Below, in pieces: positions 43,609 through 53,594 of a stretch of DNA of 64,000 bases. The notes below the pieces were generated by a model. The model saw nothing but the letters and a program-made list of their open reading frames with translations. It was not told the DNA's origin and searched no databases. The DNA is taken from positions 744,001 to 808,000 of the forward strand of contig NZ_AP022609.1 in the NCBI RefSeq assembly GCF_010729485.1. The letters are read 5' to 3'. Position numbers and translations under genes: made by a program. How positions within the stretch are numbered: the first letter of the stretch is position 1; every line of letters starts with the position of its first letter. This DNA is from Mycolicibacter hiberniae (lineage in GTDB: Bacteria; Actinomycetota; Actinomycetes; Mycobacteriales; Mycobacteriaceae).

Positions 43609-46220
43609 GACTGCACCGGCTGGTCCTGAACAACTATCGCGGCGTGGCACATCGGGAGATCGACTTTCCCGACCAGGGCGTGGTGGTGGTGTGCGGCGCC
43701 AACGAGATCGGCAAGTCCTCGATGATCGAGGCGCTGGACCTGTTGCTGGAGGCCAAGGACCGCTCGGCCAAGAAGGACGTCAAACAGGTCAAGCCCACCC
43801 ATGCCGACGTGGGGGCCGAAGTCACCGCCGAAATCAGCACCGGTCCTTACCGTTTCGTCTATCACAAGCGGTTCCACAAGGCGCCCCAGACCCAACTGAC
43901 CATCCTGGAGCCGCGCCGCGAGCAGCTCACCGGCGACGAGGCGCACGACCGGGTACGCACCATGCTGGCCGAGACCATGGACACCGGCCTGTGGCAGGCC
44001 CAGCGGGTGCTGCAGGCGTCCGCCACCGCGGCGGTGGACCTGTCGGGCTGCGATGCGCTGTCTCGGGCGCTGGACGTCGCCGCCGGCGACACCGCCACCC
44101 TCAGCGGTACCGAGCCGCTGCTCATCGAGCGGATCGAGGCCGAGTACGCCCGCTACTTCACCGCGACCGGGCGTCCCACCGGCGAGTGGGCCGGCGCCAT
44201 CGCCGCGCTGGCCGATGCCGACGCCGAGGTGGCGCGGTGCGCCGAGCTGCTCGCCGAAGTCGACGACCGGGTGCACCGGCACGCCACGCTGTCCGAGCAG
44301 CTGGCCCGGCTGACCGCCGAGCAGGCCGCCGTGGACGCCCGGCACGGCGCGGCGCGGGCGGCCGCCGACACCATCGCCGATTTGCGCGGCCGGCTTCGCG
44401 ATGCGCAGTTGGTGGCCACCGCGGCCCAAGCGACCGGCGCCGCGACGGAAAGCGCCCAAGCCGAGCGGCGCCGGCAGCGCGACGAACTCGAAGCGCGGGC
44501 GGCGGCAATCGGACTGCTGGACAACGAGATCGACGGCGCCGCCAAGGCGCAGGCCACCGCCGAGGCCGAAGCGGCTGCGGCGGACACCGCCGCGGCCGGA
44601 GCCGCACAAGCGGTACTGGTCGCCACCGAGCGTGCCGTCTGCGCGCGCCGGGTCGTCGATCAGCTCGCGGTTCGCGACGAGACAGACCGGCTCGCCGACC
44701 GACTCGCCCGCCTTGATGACACCGAAGGCCAGCTCGCCGCGGTGGCGGCCGAACTGGCGCAGATCATCGTGACCGAGCCGATGCTGCGCCGGATCGAAGA
44801 GGCGTCGGCGGCATGCGATCGCAGTGAGGCGTCACTGGCCGCGATCTCGGCGACTCTGGAACTGACCGCAGCCGCCGACATCGAGCTGATGATCGGCGGC
44901 GAGCACACGCCCCTGGCCGGCGGGCAGAGCTGGTCGGCCACCGTCACCGACGGCCTGGAGGTCGATGTGCCCGGCCTGCTGCGGGTGTGTGTCCGCCCGG
45001 GGGACAGCGCGCGCGAGGCCGGCGTCAAACATGCTGCGGCACGAGCTGAACTTGCCGATGCCCTGGCGTCGGCAGGCGTGACCGACCTGGTGCAGGCGCG
45101 CCACGCCGACCAGCGGCGCCGTGACCTGCAGGGCAGCCGCGGCCAGTTGGCCGCCACCCTGGCCGCGTTGCGCGGTGACGACGACGTCGAGGGGTTGCGC
45201 ACCCGGCTGACGCGACTGCGCGACCAGTGCGGCGAGATCCCCGCTGGGATCACCTCGGAGCAGGCCCGCGCCGAGCGCGACGAGGCCGAGGCGCTGCGGG
45301 CACAGGCTGACGCCGACTGTGAATCCCTGCGCCGAGCCGCCCAGGAAGCTGCGGCGCGGCGCACGGAGGCCGCCACGCGGCTGACGCTGTTGCGGGAAAA
45401 GATGGCCGCGCAACACATTGAGCTGGAGGCGGTCAGCCAGCGTCTTGCAGCACAGCGGGGCACGGTCAGCGATGACGAGCTGGCGGCTACCGCCGCCGCC
45501 AATGAGCAGGCATTGCGCGCCGCCGAGCAGCGCGTGACCGAGTTGTCCGCACAGTTGGGCGCCGCCGCCCCCGAGGCGATCGACGCCGAACTCGCGGCAG
45601 CGCAGACCGCGGCCCAGGACCTGCGTGCCCGGCACACCGAGACCGCCCGTGCGCTGCACGAGGTGGAGGTCGAGCTCGCCGTGTTCGGCACCCAGGGCCG
45701 GCGCGGTCAGCTCGACGCGGCGCAGACCGCCCGCGAACACGCTGCGGCCGAACATGATCGGGTCGGCCGCCGAGCGCGGGCCGCCAAACTGCTGCGGTCG
45801 ACCATCTTCCGCCACCGCGACGACACCCGCCGGCGCTACGTCGAGCCGTTCCGTGCCGAGATTCAGCGGCTGGGCGCGCACGTCTTCGGCTCCGACTTCG
45901 AAGTCGACATCGACACCGACCTGAAGATCTGCGCCCGCACCCTGCGGGGCCGAACCGTGCCGTATGAGTCGCTGTCCGGCGGCGCCAAGGAGCAGCTGGG
46001 CATCCTGACCCGGCTGGCCGGGGCGGCACTGGTGGCCAAGGAGGACAGCGTCCCGGTGGTAATCGACGACGCGCTCGGCTTCACCGACCCGGATCGCCTG
46101 GAGAAGATGGGCGCGGTGTTCGACGCGGTCGGCTCACACGGTCAGGTGATCGTGTTGACGTGCAGCCCAGAGCGCTACGCCAGCGTGACCGGCGCCCACC
46201 GCATCGACCTGACCGCCTGA
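43605..46220 (+). CDS. Rad50/SbcC-like coiled-coil ATPase without zinc hook (Rv1278-type)
   Basis: An 871-residue SMC-like ATPase. Walker A CGANEIGKSS lies near residues 31-40, and signature SLSGGAKEQLGIL and Walker B VPVVIDDALGF are near the C-terminus. The middle is long Ala/Glu/Arg-rich coiled coil (for example QAERRRQRDELEARAAA). No CxxC motif is present in the coil, so the zinc hook that joins Rad50 molecules is absent. Translationally coupled to the Mre11-like gene. Likely role: ATP-gated DNA end or structure processing; this is inferred from the family. Confidence 0.9.
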   Translation: MRLHRLVLNNYRGVAHREIDFPDQGVVVVCGANEIGKSSMIEALDLLLEAKDRSAKKDVKQVKPTHADVGAEVTAEISTGPYRFVYHKRFHKAPQTQLTILEPRREQLTGDEAHDRVRTMLAETMDTGLWQAQRVLQASATAAVDLSGCDALSRALDVAAGDTATLSGTEPLLIERIEAEYARYFTATGRPTGEWAGAIAALADADAEVARCAELLAEVDDRVHRHATLSEQLARLTAEQAAVDARHGAARAAADTIADLRGRLRDAQLVATAAQATGAATESAQAERRRQRDELEARAAAIGLLDNEIDGAAKAQATAEAEAAAADTAAAGAAQAVLVATERAVCARRVVDQLAVRDETDRLADRLARLDDTEGQLAAVAAELAQIIVTEPMLRRIEEASAACDRSEASLAAISATLELTAAADIELMIGGEHTPLAGGQSWSATVTDGLEVDVPGLLRVCVRPGDSAREAGVKHAAARAELADALASAGVTDLVQARHADQRRRDLQGSRGQLAATLAALRGDDDVEGLRTRLTRLRDQCGEIPAGITSEQARAERDEAEALRAQADADCESLRRAAQEAAARRTEAATRLTLLREKMAAQHIELEAVSQRLAAQRGTVSDDELAATAAANEQALRAAEQRVTELSAQLGAAAPEAIDAELAAAQTAAQDLRARHTETARALHEVEVELAVFGTQGRRGQLDAAQTAREHAAAEHDRVGRRARAAKLLRSTIFRHRDDTRRRYVEPFRAEIQRLGAHVFGSDFEVDIDTDLKICARTLRGRTVPYESLSGGAKEQLGILTRLAGAALVAKEDSVPVVIDDALGFTDPDRLEKMGAVFDAVGSHGQVIVLTCSPERYASVTGAHRIDLTA

Positions 46221-46250
46221 CCGCGGCCCCCATCGGCTGAGTCCCCCTGC

Positions 46251-46310
46251 GCCGAACGTGTAACCAGACCGCACGATTGGCGGAATTCTCGAACTCAGTA
46301 CACGTTCGGC
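46251..46310. terminator. Inverted repeat between convergent Rad50-like gene and oppA
   Basis: Arms GCCGAACGTGTA (46251-46262) and TACACGTTCGGC (46299-46310) are perfectly complementary over 12 bp, enclosing 36 nt. It fills the 115-bp gap between two converging genes and lacks a U-tract, so it probably stops transcription from both sides. Confidence 0.6.
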
Positions 46311-46335
46311 GGCCCGGAGGGTGACAAGTTGCGGC

Positions 46336-48060
46336 TCAGTCCTTCATGAACCCGATCACGGTGTAGTCCAGATCCGCCAGACCGGGCGCGCCGAAGTTCG
46401 CCAGGGAACTGCGCACCGCGACATTGCCGGTGGTCTGGATCAACGGCAGGCTGAACCCCTCGGCCCACAGCAGGCTGTCGACCTCGTTGGCCCGGGCACG
46501 AGCCACCGCCGGGTCGAGTGCTTCCAGCGTCTCCTCGATCTTGGCGTCGATGGCCGGGCTGCCGATCTTGCCGAAGTTGGCCTCGCCGTAGGAGGCGGAG
46601 ATCTGCGTCAGACCGGCCAGGGGGAATGCGTCACCGACCCAGCTGAATTGGGCGATGTCGAAGTCGCCCACATTGACGTAGTCGGTGAAGAAGCCGCCCC
46701 CGGCCTTGGCGTCCAGTTGCAGCTTGACCCCGATCTGGGCCAGATTGTGTTGAGCGACTTGGGCGAACTGCCGGGTGCTCGACGCGTCGTAGAACAGGTG
46801 CCGGATCACCAGGGGACGGCCCTCCTTCTCCCGGAACTTCCCGTTCAGCCGCCAGCCCAGTTCGTCGAGTTCGCGCGCGGCGCGGTCCGGGTCGTAGGCC
46901 ACCACCGCACTGTTGTCCTGGTAACCCTCTTGGCCGGCGACATAGATGTGATTGTTCAGCGGCACCGGATCTGCGGTCAGGCCGCGCTGGGTGACCTTGG
47001 CGATCGTGGACCGGTCGATACCGCGCATGACCGCCAGTCGCAGCGCCTTGTCGGCCAGGATGGCGCCGGGCGCACCGTTGAAGGTGAAGTGATTCCAGGC
47101 CGGGGTGGGGGCACGGCGGATCGAGATGCCCTCGGTGCGCCGCGCGATGGTCAGCTGGTCCAGGGTGGCCACCCCGGTGGCGTCGACGGTGTGGTTCTGC
47201 AGCGCCGGCATCCGGGCCGCCTCGTCGAGCACCAGGTAGGTGATGGTGTCCAGCTTCGGGCGCTTGCCCCACCAGGCGGGGTTGCGGGTCAAGGTGATGC
47301 GCTGGCTGGTGCGGTCCAGAGTGGACAGCACGAACGGTCCGGCTGAGGGGCCCGGCTTGCTCAGCTGGGCCTTGTTGAAGGTCTCCGGGTCGGCGGTCAT
47401 GCTGGCGGGCAACAGCATCGAGTTGCCCGCGAACATGCCGCGCCACTCCGCGTAGGGCTTGGCGAAGCGCATCACGGCCTGCCGGTCGTCGACGCCGCGG
47501 GTCACCGAGGCGACGCGTTCGGCGCCGTTGGTGGTCGCGATCGCGTACCGGCTGTCGGCGCCGCTGGTGGCATGGATCTGGCTGGCGATGTCCTTCCAGC
47601 TCAGCGGTGTCCCATCACTCCACACCGCTCTCGGGTTGATGGTGTAGGTGACTACCTGGGGGTTGGTGCCGGTCAGCTCCACGCTGGTGAAGTAGTCGGT
47701 GTCCACGGTCGCCGAGCCGTCCGGCCCGATGATGAATGCCCGCGGCATGGTGGCCTTGAGCATGGCGGCGTTCTCGGCCAGGTTTCCGTCGATGTGCAGC
47801 GGGTTGAAGTTCGGCGGGAACTGGGTCATCGACAGCCGGAGGTTGCCGCCGTCGCGCAGTCTGGCGGGGTCCTGCGGATTGATGTCGCTGGCGGTGCCGA
47901 CGGCGGCGGTGCCTTCCGGGGCGGTGATGTCGACGGCCGAGCAGCCGCTGAGCACCAGGCCGGTCGCCCACAGTGCGGCTACCACCCGATTGACTCTGCG
48001 CCCACCAGGCGCCCTTCTCGCACAACGTCGTGGTGAGCGCAGAGTCAACGTGGGGGTCAT
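46336..48060 (-). CDS. oppA: Oligopeptide ABC transporter substrate-binding lipoprotein OppA
   Basis: Extracytoplasmic peptide-binding lipoprotein of 574 residues. Signal [12 protein letters not shown] ends in a lipobox Cys near residue 40. The body is an SBP family 5 protein: [19 protein letters not shown], then [18 protein letters not shown] and [15 protein letters not shown]. In M. tuberculosis OppA binds peptides, with glutathione and other ligands reported. Start ATG 48060 overlaps the oppD stop. It is the last gene of oppB-oppC-oppD-oppA. Matches Rv1280c. Confidence 0.93.
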   Translation of the reverse strand: MTPTLTLRSPRRCARRAPGGRRVNRVVAALWATGLVLSGCSAVDITAPEGTAAVGTASDINPQDPARLRDGGNLRLSMTQFPPNFNPLHIDGNLAENAAMLKATMPRAFIIGPDGSATVDTDYFTSVELTGTNPQVVTYTINPRAVWSDGTPLSWKDIASQIHATSGADSRYAIATTNGAERVASVTRGVDDRQAVMRFAKPYAEWRGMFAGNSMLLPASMTADPETFNKAQLSKPGPSAGPFVLSTLDRTSQRITLTRNPAWWGKRPKLDTITYLVLDEAARMPALQNHTVDATGVATLDQLTIARRTEGISIRRAPTPAWNHFTFNGAPGAILADKALRLAVMRGIDRSTIAKVTQRGLTADPVPLNNHIYVAGQEGYQDNSAVVAYDPDRAARELDELGWRLNGKFREKEGRPLVIRHLFYDASSTRQFAQVAQHNLAQIGVKLQLDAKAGGGFFTDYVNVGDFDIAQFSWVGDAFPLAGLTQISASYGEANFGKIGSPAIDAKIEETLEALDPAVARARANEVDSLLWAEGFSLPLIQTTGNVAVRSSLANFGAPGLADLDYTVIGFMKD

Positions 48061-49889
48061 GAGGTCACCACCGGCTGCGGTACGGCGGCCAGCAGCTGCC
48101 GGGTGTATTCGTGCTGCGGGTTGCCGAAAACCTGGTCCGCCTCGCCCTGCTCGACGATCTCCCCGGCGAGCATCACGGCCACGCTGTGGGCCAGGTGCTT
48201 GACCACCGAGAGGTCATGCGAGACAAACAGGTATGACAGTCCGAATTGCTGCTGCAGATCCAGCAGCAGGTTGATGATCCCGGCCTGAATGGACACGTCG
48301 AGAGCCGACACCGGCTCGTCGAGCGCCAGGATCTTCGGTCGTAACGCCAGCGCCCGGGCGATGCCGATCCGCTGCTTCTGCCCGCCGGAGAATTCCGAGG
48401 GGTAGCGCAGCGCGTCGCCGCGGCGCAGCCCCACCAGCTCCAGCAGCTCGGCCACCCGGGCATGGATCGCGGCCTTGTCGAAACCATTGGCGCGCAGCGG
48501 TTCGGCCAGCAGGTCGAACACCGGCAGGCGTGGATCCAGGGAGGCCACCGGGTCTTGGAACACCACCTGCAGGTCTTTCCGCAGAGCGCGACGGCCGTCA
48601 CGGGTCAACGTCGCGACATCGCTGCCGAGCACCTCGATCGAACCGGACTGCGGCGCGGCCAGTTCCAGAACCTGGTGCAAGGTGGTGGATTTGCCCGAGC
48701 CGGATTCGCCGACGATCGCCAGGGTGCGGCCTTGCCGCAACTCGAAGCTCACGCCGGAGACGGCGCGTACCTCGCCGGCCCGGCGCCGCAGCAGCCCCTT
48801 GGTCAGCGGGTAGGTCTTGACCAGATCACGGACTCGCAGCACGGTGGGGGATTCGCCGGTGGGCTCGGTGGCCACCTCGGTGCGCACCCGGTAGATGTCG
48901 GCGGCGCTGCGCCCGGTGACTTGGTCGGTGTGGATGCACGCCGCCGAATGGTCGGCCCCGACGGGCAGCAGTGCCGGCTCGGCCTGCAGGCAGTCGGCGG
49001 CGGCCAAGGGGCAGCGCGGGGCGAACGGACAACCCGCCTCGATGCCGGCCGTCAACGACGGTGGCGCTCCGGGGATGGGCACCAGCCGGGTGCCCTGGGA
49101 CGCGTCGAGGCGCGGCACCGAACCCAACAGTCCCACCGTGTACGGCATCCGCCGGTCGGAGTAGAGAACCTTCACCGGCGCAGACTCCACCACCTTCCCG
49201 GCGTACATCACCAGTGCCCGGTCGGCGAATTCGGCGACCACGCCCAGGTCGTGGGTGATGATCAGCACCCCCGCGCCGGTCGCGTCTCGAGCCGTCCGCA
49301 GGACATCCAGGATCTGTGCCTGCACGGTCACGTCCAGGGCGGTGGTGGGCTCGTCGCAGATGAGCAGGTCCGGGTCGCAGGAGATCGCGATGGCGATCAC
49401 CACGCGCTGGCGTTCGCCGCCGGACAGTTCGTGCGGAAACGCCCGCGCCCGCTGCTCCGGGCGGGCGATCCCCACCAGCTCCAGCAGCTCGACCGCACGG
49501 CGCCGCGCCGCGGCGCGACCCACCTGCGGTTGGTGTACCTCGATGGCCTCGGCGATCTGGTCGCCCACCGTGTACACCGGGGTGAGCGCCGACATCGGAT
49601 CCTGGAACACCATGCCGATCGAGGTGCCGCGAAACTTCGACATTGCGGTGTCGCCCAGCCCGATCAGCTGCGTGCCGTGTAGCCGAACCGAACCGGACAC
49701 CTGCGCGTACTCCGGGAGAAGTCCCATCACGGCCATCGCCGCCGCGGACTTCCCCGAGCCCGATTCGCCGACCATCGCCACCACTTCGCCGGCGTTCACG
49801 TGGTAACTGATTCCGCGCACCGCGCGCACCGCGTCTGTTCCGGTGCCGAATGTCACGGCCAGGTCGGCGACTTCCAGCAGGGCGCTCAT
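48057..49889 (-). CDS. oppD: Oligopeptide ABC transporter ATPase OppD (two fused ATPase domains)
   Basis: A 610-residue double ATPase combining OppD- and OppF-type halves. First half: Walker [10 protein letters not shown], signature LSGGERQRV, Walker [13 protein letters not shown], then an oligopeptide-type C-terminal Cys region ([15 protein letters not shown]) that may bind an iron-sulfur cluster. Second half: [35 protein letters not shown] 49889 ([12 protein letters not shown]) overlaps the oppC stop by 4 bp; the frame continuing upstream is inside oppC. Matches Rv1281c. Confidence 0.95.
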   Translation of the reverse strand: MSALLEVADLAVTFGTGTDAVRAVRGISYHVNAGEVVAMVGESGSGKSAAAMAVMGLLPEYAQVSGSVRLHGTQLIGLGDTAMSKFRGTSIGMVFQDPMSALTPVYTVGDQIAEAIEVHQPQVGRAAARRRAVELLELVGIARPEQRARAFPHELSGGERQRVVIAIAISCDPDLLICDEPTTALDVTVQAQILDVLRTARDATGAGVLIITHDLGVVAEFADRALVMYAGKVVESAPVKVLYSDRRMPYTVGLLGSVPRLDASQGTRLVPIPGAPPSLTAGIEAGCPFAPRCPLAAADCLQAEPALLPVGADHSAACIHTDQVTGRSAADIYRVRTEVATEPTGESPTVLRVRDLVKTYPLTKGLLRRRAGEVRAVSGVSFELRQGRTLAIVGESGSGKSTTLHQVLELAAPQSGSIEVLGSDVATLTRDGRRALRKDLQVVFQDPVASLDPRLPVFDLLAEPLRANGFDKAAIHARVAELLELVGLRRGDALRYPSEFSGGQKQRIGIARALALRPKILALDEPVSALDVSIQAGIINLLLDLQQQFGLSYLFVSHDLSVVKHLAHSVAVMLAGEIVEQGEADQVFGNPQHEYTRQLLAAVPQPVVTS

Positions 49890-50764
49890 CGGCGGCCCCG
49901 CAGCGTCGCGGCATCGGGGTCCAGGGCGTCGCGCAGGCCGTCGCCGGCGAGGTTGGCGCACACCAGGATGGTGATCAGCACGCCGGCCGGGAACAGGAAC
50001 ACCCACGGGAACGTGATGGCTGAGGCGGTGCCGTCGGCGATCAGGGTGCCCAGCGACACATCGGGTGGTTGGATGCCGAAACCCAGATAGCTCAGGCCGG
50101 TTTCGGCCAGGATCGCCACCGCGACGTTGAGTGCGGTGTCGATGATGAGAATGGACGCCACGTTGGGCACCACGTGGTCGGTGATGATGCGCCGGCTGGA
50201 GACACCCATATATCTTGCGGCCCGGATGAATTCGCGTTCCCGCAGGCTCATGGTGAGTCCGCGCACCATGCGGGCGCTGATCATCCAGCTGAACCCGGCC
50301 AGCAGCAGCACCAGCAGGGCGATGTTGCCGCTGTTCTTGGTGCGCGGGGTGATGATCGCGATCAGGATGAATGCCGGAACCACCAGCAGCAGGTCCACCA
50401 GCCACATCAGTACGCGGTCGCGCCAGCCGCCGAAATATCCCGAGATCGCCCCCACCGTCGCGGCGATCACCGTGGAGATCAGCGCCACGCACACCCCGAT
50501 CAGCATCGACTTCTGCATGCCCCGCAGGATCTGCGCCAACAGATCCTGCCCGAGCGCGTTGGTACCCAGCCAGTGACGGGCCCCCGGGGGAACCAGCAGG
50601 GCGTCGTAGTCCAGGTCGGTGTAGGAGTAGGGCAGCAGACCCGGCAACGTGTAGCAGCCCACGAACATCACCGCCAGCAGCGCCAGCGCGCCGACCGCAC
50701 TGCGGCTGCGCAGGAACCGGCGCAGCACCAGCGTGCGCCGTGAGGCGAACTCGATCTGGGTCAT
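49886..50764 (-). CDS. oppC: Oligopeptide ABC transporter permease OppC
   Basis: Permease of 292 residues with about six membrane helices and the EAA-type loop ([20 protein letters not shown] ... VVPNV). The N-terminal helix [21 protein letters not shown] and the [16 protein letters not shown] element mark the OppC/DppC type. ATG 50764 is preferred: TGAGGGGG lies 8 nt before it and the length fits the M. tuberculosis protein. ATG 50806, overlapping the oppB stop, would add 14 residues and cannot be excluded. Confidence 0.92.
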   Translation of the reverse strand: MTQIEFASRRTLVLRRFLRSRSAVGALALLAVMFVGCYTLPGLLPYSYTDLDYDALLVPPGARHWLGTNALGQDLLAQILRGMQKSMLIGVCVALISTVIAATVGAISGYFGGWRDRVLMWLVDLLLVVPAFILIAIITPRTKNSGNIALLVLLLAGFSWMISARMVRGLTMSLREREFIRAARYMGVSSRRIITDHVVPNVASILIIDTALNVAVAILAETGLSYLGFGIQPPDVSLGTLIADGTASAITFPWVFLFPAGVLITILVCANLAGDGLRDALDPDAATLRGRR

Positions 50765-50802
50765 CGGCGCCGCCCCCTCACGGCGGCCCTCGGCGACGCG
50801 GC

Positions 50803-51780
50803 TCATGACACCCGCACCCGGGGGTCGAGAAGGGCGTAGATGACGTCGGAGAGTAACCCGGCCAGCAGCACCACCGCGCCGGAGAACACCGTGATGGCCG
50901 CGACGATATTGGTGTCCTGGGTGGCCACGCCCTGCACCACCCACTCGCCCATGCCGTGCCAGCCGAAGATCTTCTCGACGAACACCGCGCCGGTGACCAG
51001 GCCGGCCACCCCGTAGGCGAACAGCGTCGCCATCGGGATGAGCGCGGTGCGCAGCCCGTGTTTGAACAGGGCGCGCCGGCGGGTCAGCCCCTTGGCCCGC
51101 GCCGTGCGGATGAAGTCCTGGCCCAGCACGTCGAGCATCGCGTTGCGCTGATAGCGGCTGAAGCTGGCGGCCGCGCCCAGCGCCAGGGTGAGCGACGGCA
51201 GCACCAGATGTTGCAGTCGATCGGCCAGCCCCGGCCAGAACCCGGTCACCAGGCCCGGGGAGGTCTCCCCGGTGTAGTCGAACAGCTGGGCGCCCAGCGC
51301 CCAGTTCACCCGCAGCGCGCTCAAAATCACCAGGTTGGCCAGTACGAAGGTGGGCACCGAGAGGATCAGCAGCGCCGCCAGGGTGATGACGCGGTCCGAC
51401 AGCCGGTACTGGCGTACCGCCCCCCACGCGCCGGCCACCACGCCGATCGCCGTGCCGGCCAGCGAGCCGACCACCAGCAGGCGCAGGCTGACCCCGACGC
51501 GTCGGCCCAGTTCCCCCGAAACCGGCTGGCCGGTGACGGTGACACCGAAGTCGCCGCGCACGGCGTGCGAGGCCCAGTGCGCGTAACGCAACGGAATCGG
51601 CTTGTCCAAGCCGAGCTCGGCGGCTTTGGCGTCGATCACGGCCTGCGGCGGCCGCGGGTTGCGCTGCATGAGGCTGTCCAACGGCGCGAAGGCCAAAGAC
51701 GTCAGGCAGAACGTCAGAAACGAAGCCAGGCCCAGCAGCACCAGATAGTTCAGCGCCCGCCCGGCCAGAAACCGCGTCAT
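50803..51780 (-). CDS. oppB: Oligopeptide ABC transporter permease OppB
   Basis: First gene of the opp operon; a 325-residue permease starting with a membrane helix (RALNYLVLLGLASFLTFCL), the family segment FGVTVTGQPVSGELGRRVGVSL, and the EAA-type loop DFIRTARAKGLTRRRALFKHGL. It forms the translocation channel with OppC. The ATG lies 7 nt after TACCCT, suggesting a leaderless operon transcript. It is divergent from the carbonic anhydrase gene. Matches Rv1283c in length. Confidence 0.94.
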   Translation of the reverse strand: MTRFLAGRALNYLVLLGLASFLTFCLTSLAFAPLDSLMQRNPRPPQAVIDAKAAELGLDKPIPLRYAHWASHAVRGDFGVTVTGQPVSGELGRRVGVSLRLLVVGSLAGTAIGVVAGAWGAVRQYRLSDRVITLAALLILSVPTFVLANLVILSALRVNWALGAQLFDYTGETSPGLVTGFWPGLADRLQHLVLPSLTLALGAAASFSRYQRNAMLDVLGQDFIRTARAKGLTRRRALFKHGLRTALIPMATLFAYGVAGLVTGAVFVEKIFGWHGMGEWVVQGVATQDTNIVAAITVFSGAVVLLAGLLSDVIYALLDPRVRVS

Positions 51781-51787
51781 GGCCCAC

Positions 51788-51793
51788 AGGGTA
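51788..51793 (-). promoter_or_regulatory. Leaderless-type -10 of the oppBCDA operon
   Basis: Minus strand TACCCT (TANNNT) ends 7 nt before the oppB ATG. No -35 resemblance is seen at the expected position, which is common for mycobacterial promoters. Confidence 0.45.
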
Positions 51794-51890
51794 GAGGGCC
51801 GCGGCGCGACCGCGCCGGATGCGCCATGCCGATCTGCGCTCGTGTCTGTGGTCGGGGCGACCGGGAAAGAAACTCGGCTGATTTTTACCC

Positions 51891-51919
51891 GTGAAATCCC
51901 CGAGAACCTTCACTAGGCT
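51891..51919 (+). promoter_or_regulatory. Promoter of the carbonic anhydrase gene
   Basis: GTGAAA (51891-51896), 17-nt spacer, TAGGCT (51914-51919). The predicted leader of about 35-40 nt contains AGAAAGAGAGA before the GTG at 51963. Confidence 0.5.
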
Positions 51920-51962
51920 CCGCACGACTCGGCACCACTAATCCGACAGAAAGAGAGAACCT

Positions 51963-52454
51963 GTGACCGTCACCGACGAGTACCTGGCCAACAATGCGGA
52001 ATACGCGAAGACCTTCACGGGCCCGCTGCCCATGCCGCCGAGCAAGCACGTCGCGATCGTCGCCTGCATGGACGCTCGCCTGGACGTCTACCGCGTGCTG
52101 GGACTCAATGAGGGCGAGGCGCACACCATCCGCAATGCCGGTGGCGTGGTCTCCGACGACGCGATCCGCTCGCTGGCGATCAGCCAGCGGCTGCTGGGCA
52201 CCCGGGAGATCATCCTGATCCACCACACCGACTGCGGGATGCTGACGTTCACCGACGACGACTTCAAGCGGTCCATCCTGGAGGAGACCGGCATCCGCCC
52301 GACCTGGTCGGCAGAGGCGTTCCCGGACGCCACGGAGGACGTCCGCCAGTCGCTGCGGCGGATCCAGGCCAGTCCTTTCATCACCGCCACCACGTCGCTG
52401 CGCGGGTTCGTGTTCGACGTCGCCACCGGCAAGCTCGACGAAGTCACCCTGTAA
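51963..52454 (+). CDS. canA: Beta-carbonic anhydrase
   Basis: Interconverts CO2 and bicarbonate; a 163-residue beta-class enzyme. Zinc ligands are Cys35 and Asp37 (ACMDARLD), His88 and Cys91 (LIHHTDCGM), with the Asp-Arg pair that gates the site. The arrangement is that of the M. tuberculosis enzyme Rv1284. GTG start with an AG-rich ribosome site. It lies immediately upstream of cysD on the same strand but 200 bp away, so co-transcription is not assured. Confidence 0.95.
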   Translation: MTVTDEYLANNAEYAKTFTGPLPMPPSKHVAIVACMDARLDVYRVLGLNEGEAHTIRNAGGVVSDDAIRSLAISQRLLGTREIILIHHTDCGMLTFTDDDFKRSILEETGIRPTWSAEAFPDATEDVRQSLRRIQASPFITATTSLRGFVFDVATGKLDEVTL

Positions 52455-52655
52455 TTCCCGCACCTGCCCCTGGGGGGTGGGTGAGGCCTGGTACAACGCG
52501 GTGCGGGGCCCCTGTCGCAAGGCAGCGGGTCCCGCATCGTGCGTTGGCACGCGTCACGTTGACAGCACCGCGGTGCGACTGGTTGCATAGCCAGCCATAA
52601 CCAACAAATATGGTAAGTCTCACCAAGATTACCGGGTATCCCTGGCAAGGAAGTC
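52455..52655 (+). promoter_or_regulatory. Leader/promoter region of the cysD operon
   Basis: A 201-bp gap. It contains a consensus -35 TTGACA (52559-52564) directly followed by the perfect 12-bp palindrome GCACCGCGGTGC (52565-52576), and further down TATGGT (52609-52614), a TANNNT -10 candidate. GGTAAGTCTCACCAAGATTACC-like symmetry (GGTAA/TTACC, about 52612-52633) precedes the AAGGAAG ribosome site of cysD. No poly-cysteine leader peptide was found. Exact start site unresolved. Confidence 0.4.
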
Positions 52656-53594
52656 ATGACCAGCAACGTCGCCGCGCCGCCGGAAGCCACCACGGCCGGG
52701 CAGTACCAGCTCACGCATCTGCGCACGCTGGAGGCCGAGGCCATCCACATCATCCGGGAGGTGGCCGCGGAGTTCGAACGTCCGGTGCTGCTGTTCTCCG
52801 GCGGCAAAGACTCCATCGTCATGCTGCACCTGGCCGTCAAGGCCTTCCGGCCGGGCCGGCTGCCGTTCCCGGTGATGCACGTCGACACCGGCCACAACTT
52901 CGATGAGGTCATCGCCGCGCGCGACGAGCTCGTCGCGGAGACCGGGGTCCGGCTGGTGGTGGCCTCGGTGCAAGAGGACATCGACGCCGGGCGGGTGGTC
53001 GACGACGGTCCGTCGCGCAACCCGCTGCAGACCGTCACCTTGTTGCGTGCGATCCGGGAGAACAAGTTCGACGCCGCGTTCGGCGGCGCCCGGCGCGACG
53101 AGGAGAAGGCCCGCGCCAAGGAGCGGGTGTTCAGCTTCCGTGACGAGTTCGGCCAGTGGGACCCCAAGGTCCAGCGCCCCGAGCTGTGGAACCTCTACAA
53201 CGGCCGGCACCGCAAGGGCGAACACATCCGGGCGTTCCCGCTGTCGAACTGGACCGAGTTCGACATCTGGTCCTACATCGGCTCCGAGCAGATCGCCCTG
53301 CCGTCGATCTATTTCGCGCACCAGCGCAAGGTTTTCCGGCGCGACGGAATGCTGTTGGCCGACCACGAGTTCCTGCGGCCCGCCGACGGCGAAGAGGTGT
53401 TCGAGACCTCCGTCCGGTTCCGCACCGTCGGCGATGTCACCTGCACCGGCTGTGTGGAGTCCACGGCGGCCACCGTGGAGGAGGTGATCGCCGAGACCGC
53501 GGTCTCGCGGCTCACCGAACGGGGCGCGACCCGCGCGGACGACCGGATCTCCGAAGCAGGCATGGAAGACCGCAAGAGGCAGGGGTATTTCTGA
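52656..53594 (+). CDS. cysD: Sulfate adenylyltransferase subunit 2 CysD
   Basis: Catalytic ATP-sulfurylase subunit, 312 residues, making adenosine 5'-phosphosulfate (APS) from ATP and sulfate. PP-loop LLFSGGKDSIVMLHLA near residues 47-62, HVDTGHNFDEV, GGARRDEEKARAKER, and the C-terminal GCVESTAATVEEVI. ATG with AAGGAAG 5 nt upstream. Its stop overlaps cysNC (TGATG). Partner GTPase is encoded next. Matches Rv1285. Confidence 0.97.
   Translation: MTSNVAAPPEATTAGQYQLTHLRTLEAEAIHIIREVAAEFERPVLLFSGGKDSIVMLHLAVKAFRPGRLPFPVMHVDTGHNFDEVIAARDELVAETGVRLVVASVQEDIDAGRVVDDGPSRNPLQTVTLLRAIRENKFDAAFGGARRDEEKARAKERVFSFRDEFGQWDPKVQRPELWNLYNGRHRKGEHIRAFPLSNWTEFDIWSYIGSEQIALPSIYFAHQRKVFRRDGMLLADHEFLRPADGEEVFETSVRFRTVGDVTCTGCVESTAATVEEVIAETAVSRLTERGATRADDRISEAGMEDRKRQGYF

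Noticed and set aside
51826..51894. A 22-codon frame (MPICARVCGRGDRER...) upstream of the carbonic anhydrase, with two Cys codons
   Set aside because: Considered as a cysteine-responsive leader peptide, but it lies upstream of the likely promoter, its stop overlaps the -35, it has no TANNNT or ribosome site, and the Cys codons are not clustered.
52610..52906. A frame starting MVSLTKITGYPWQ in the cysD leader
   Set aside because: It overlaps the start of cysD out of frame and turns into His/Ala/Gly-rich shadow sequence. No Cys or Met run that would suggest attenuation.
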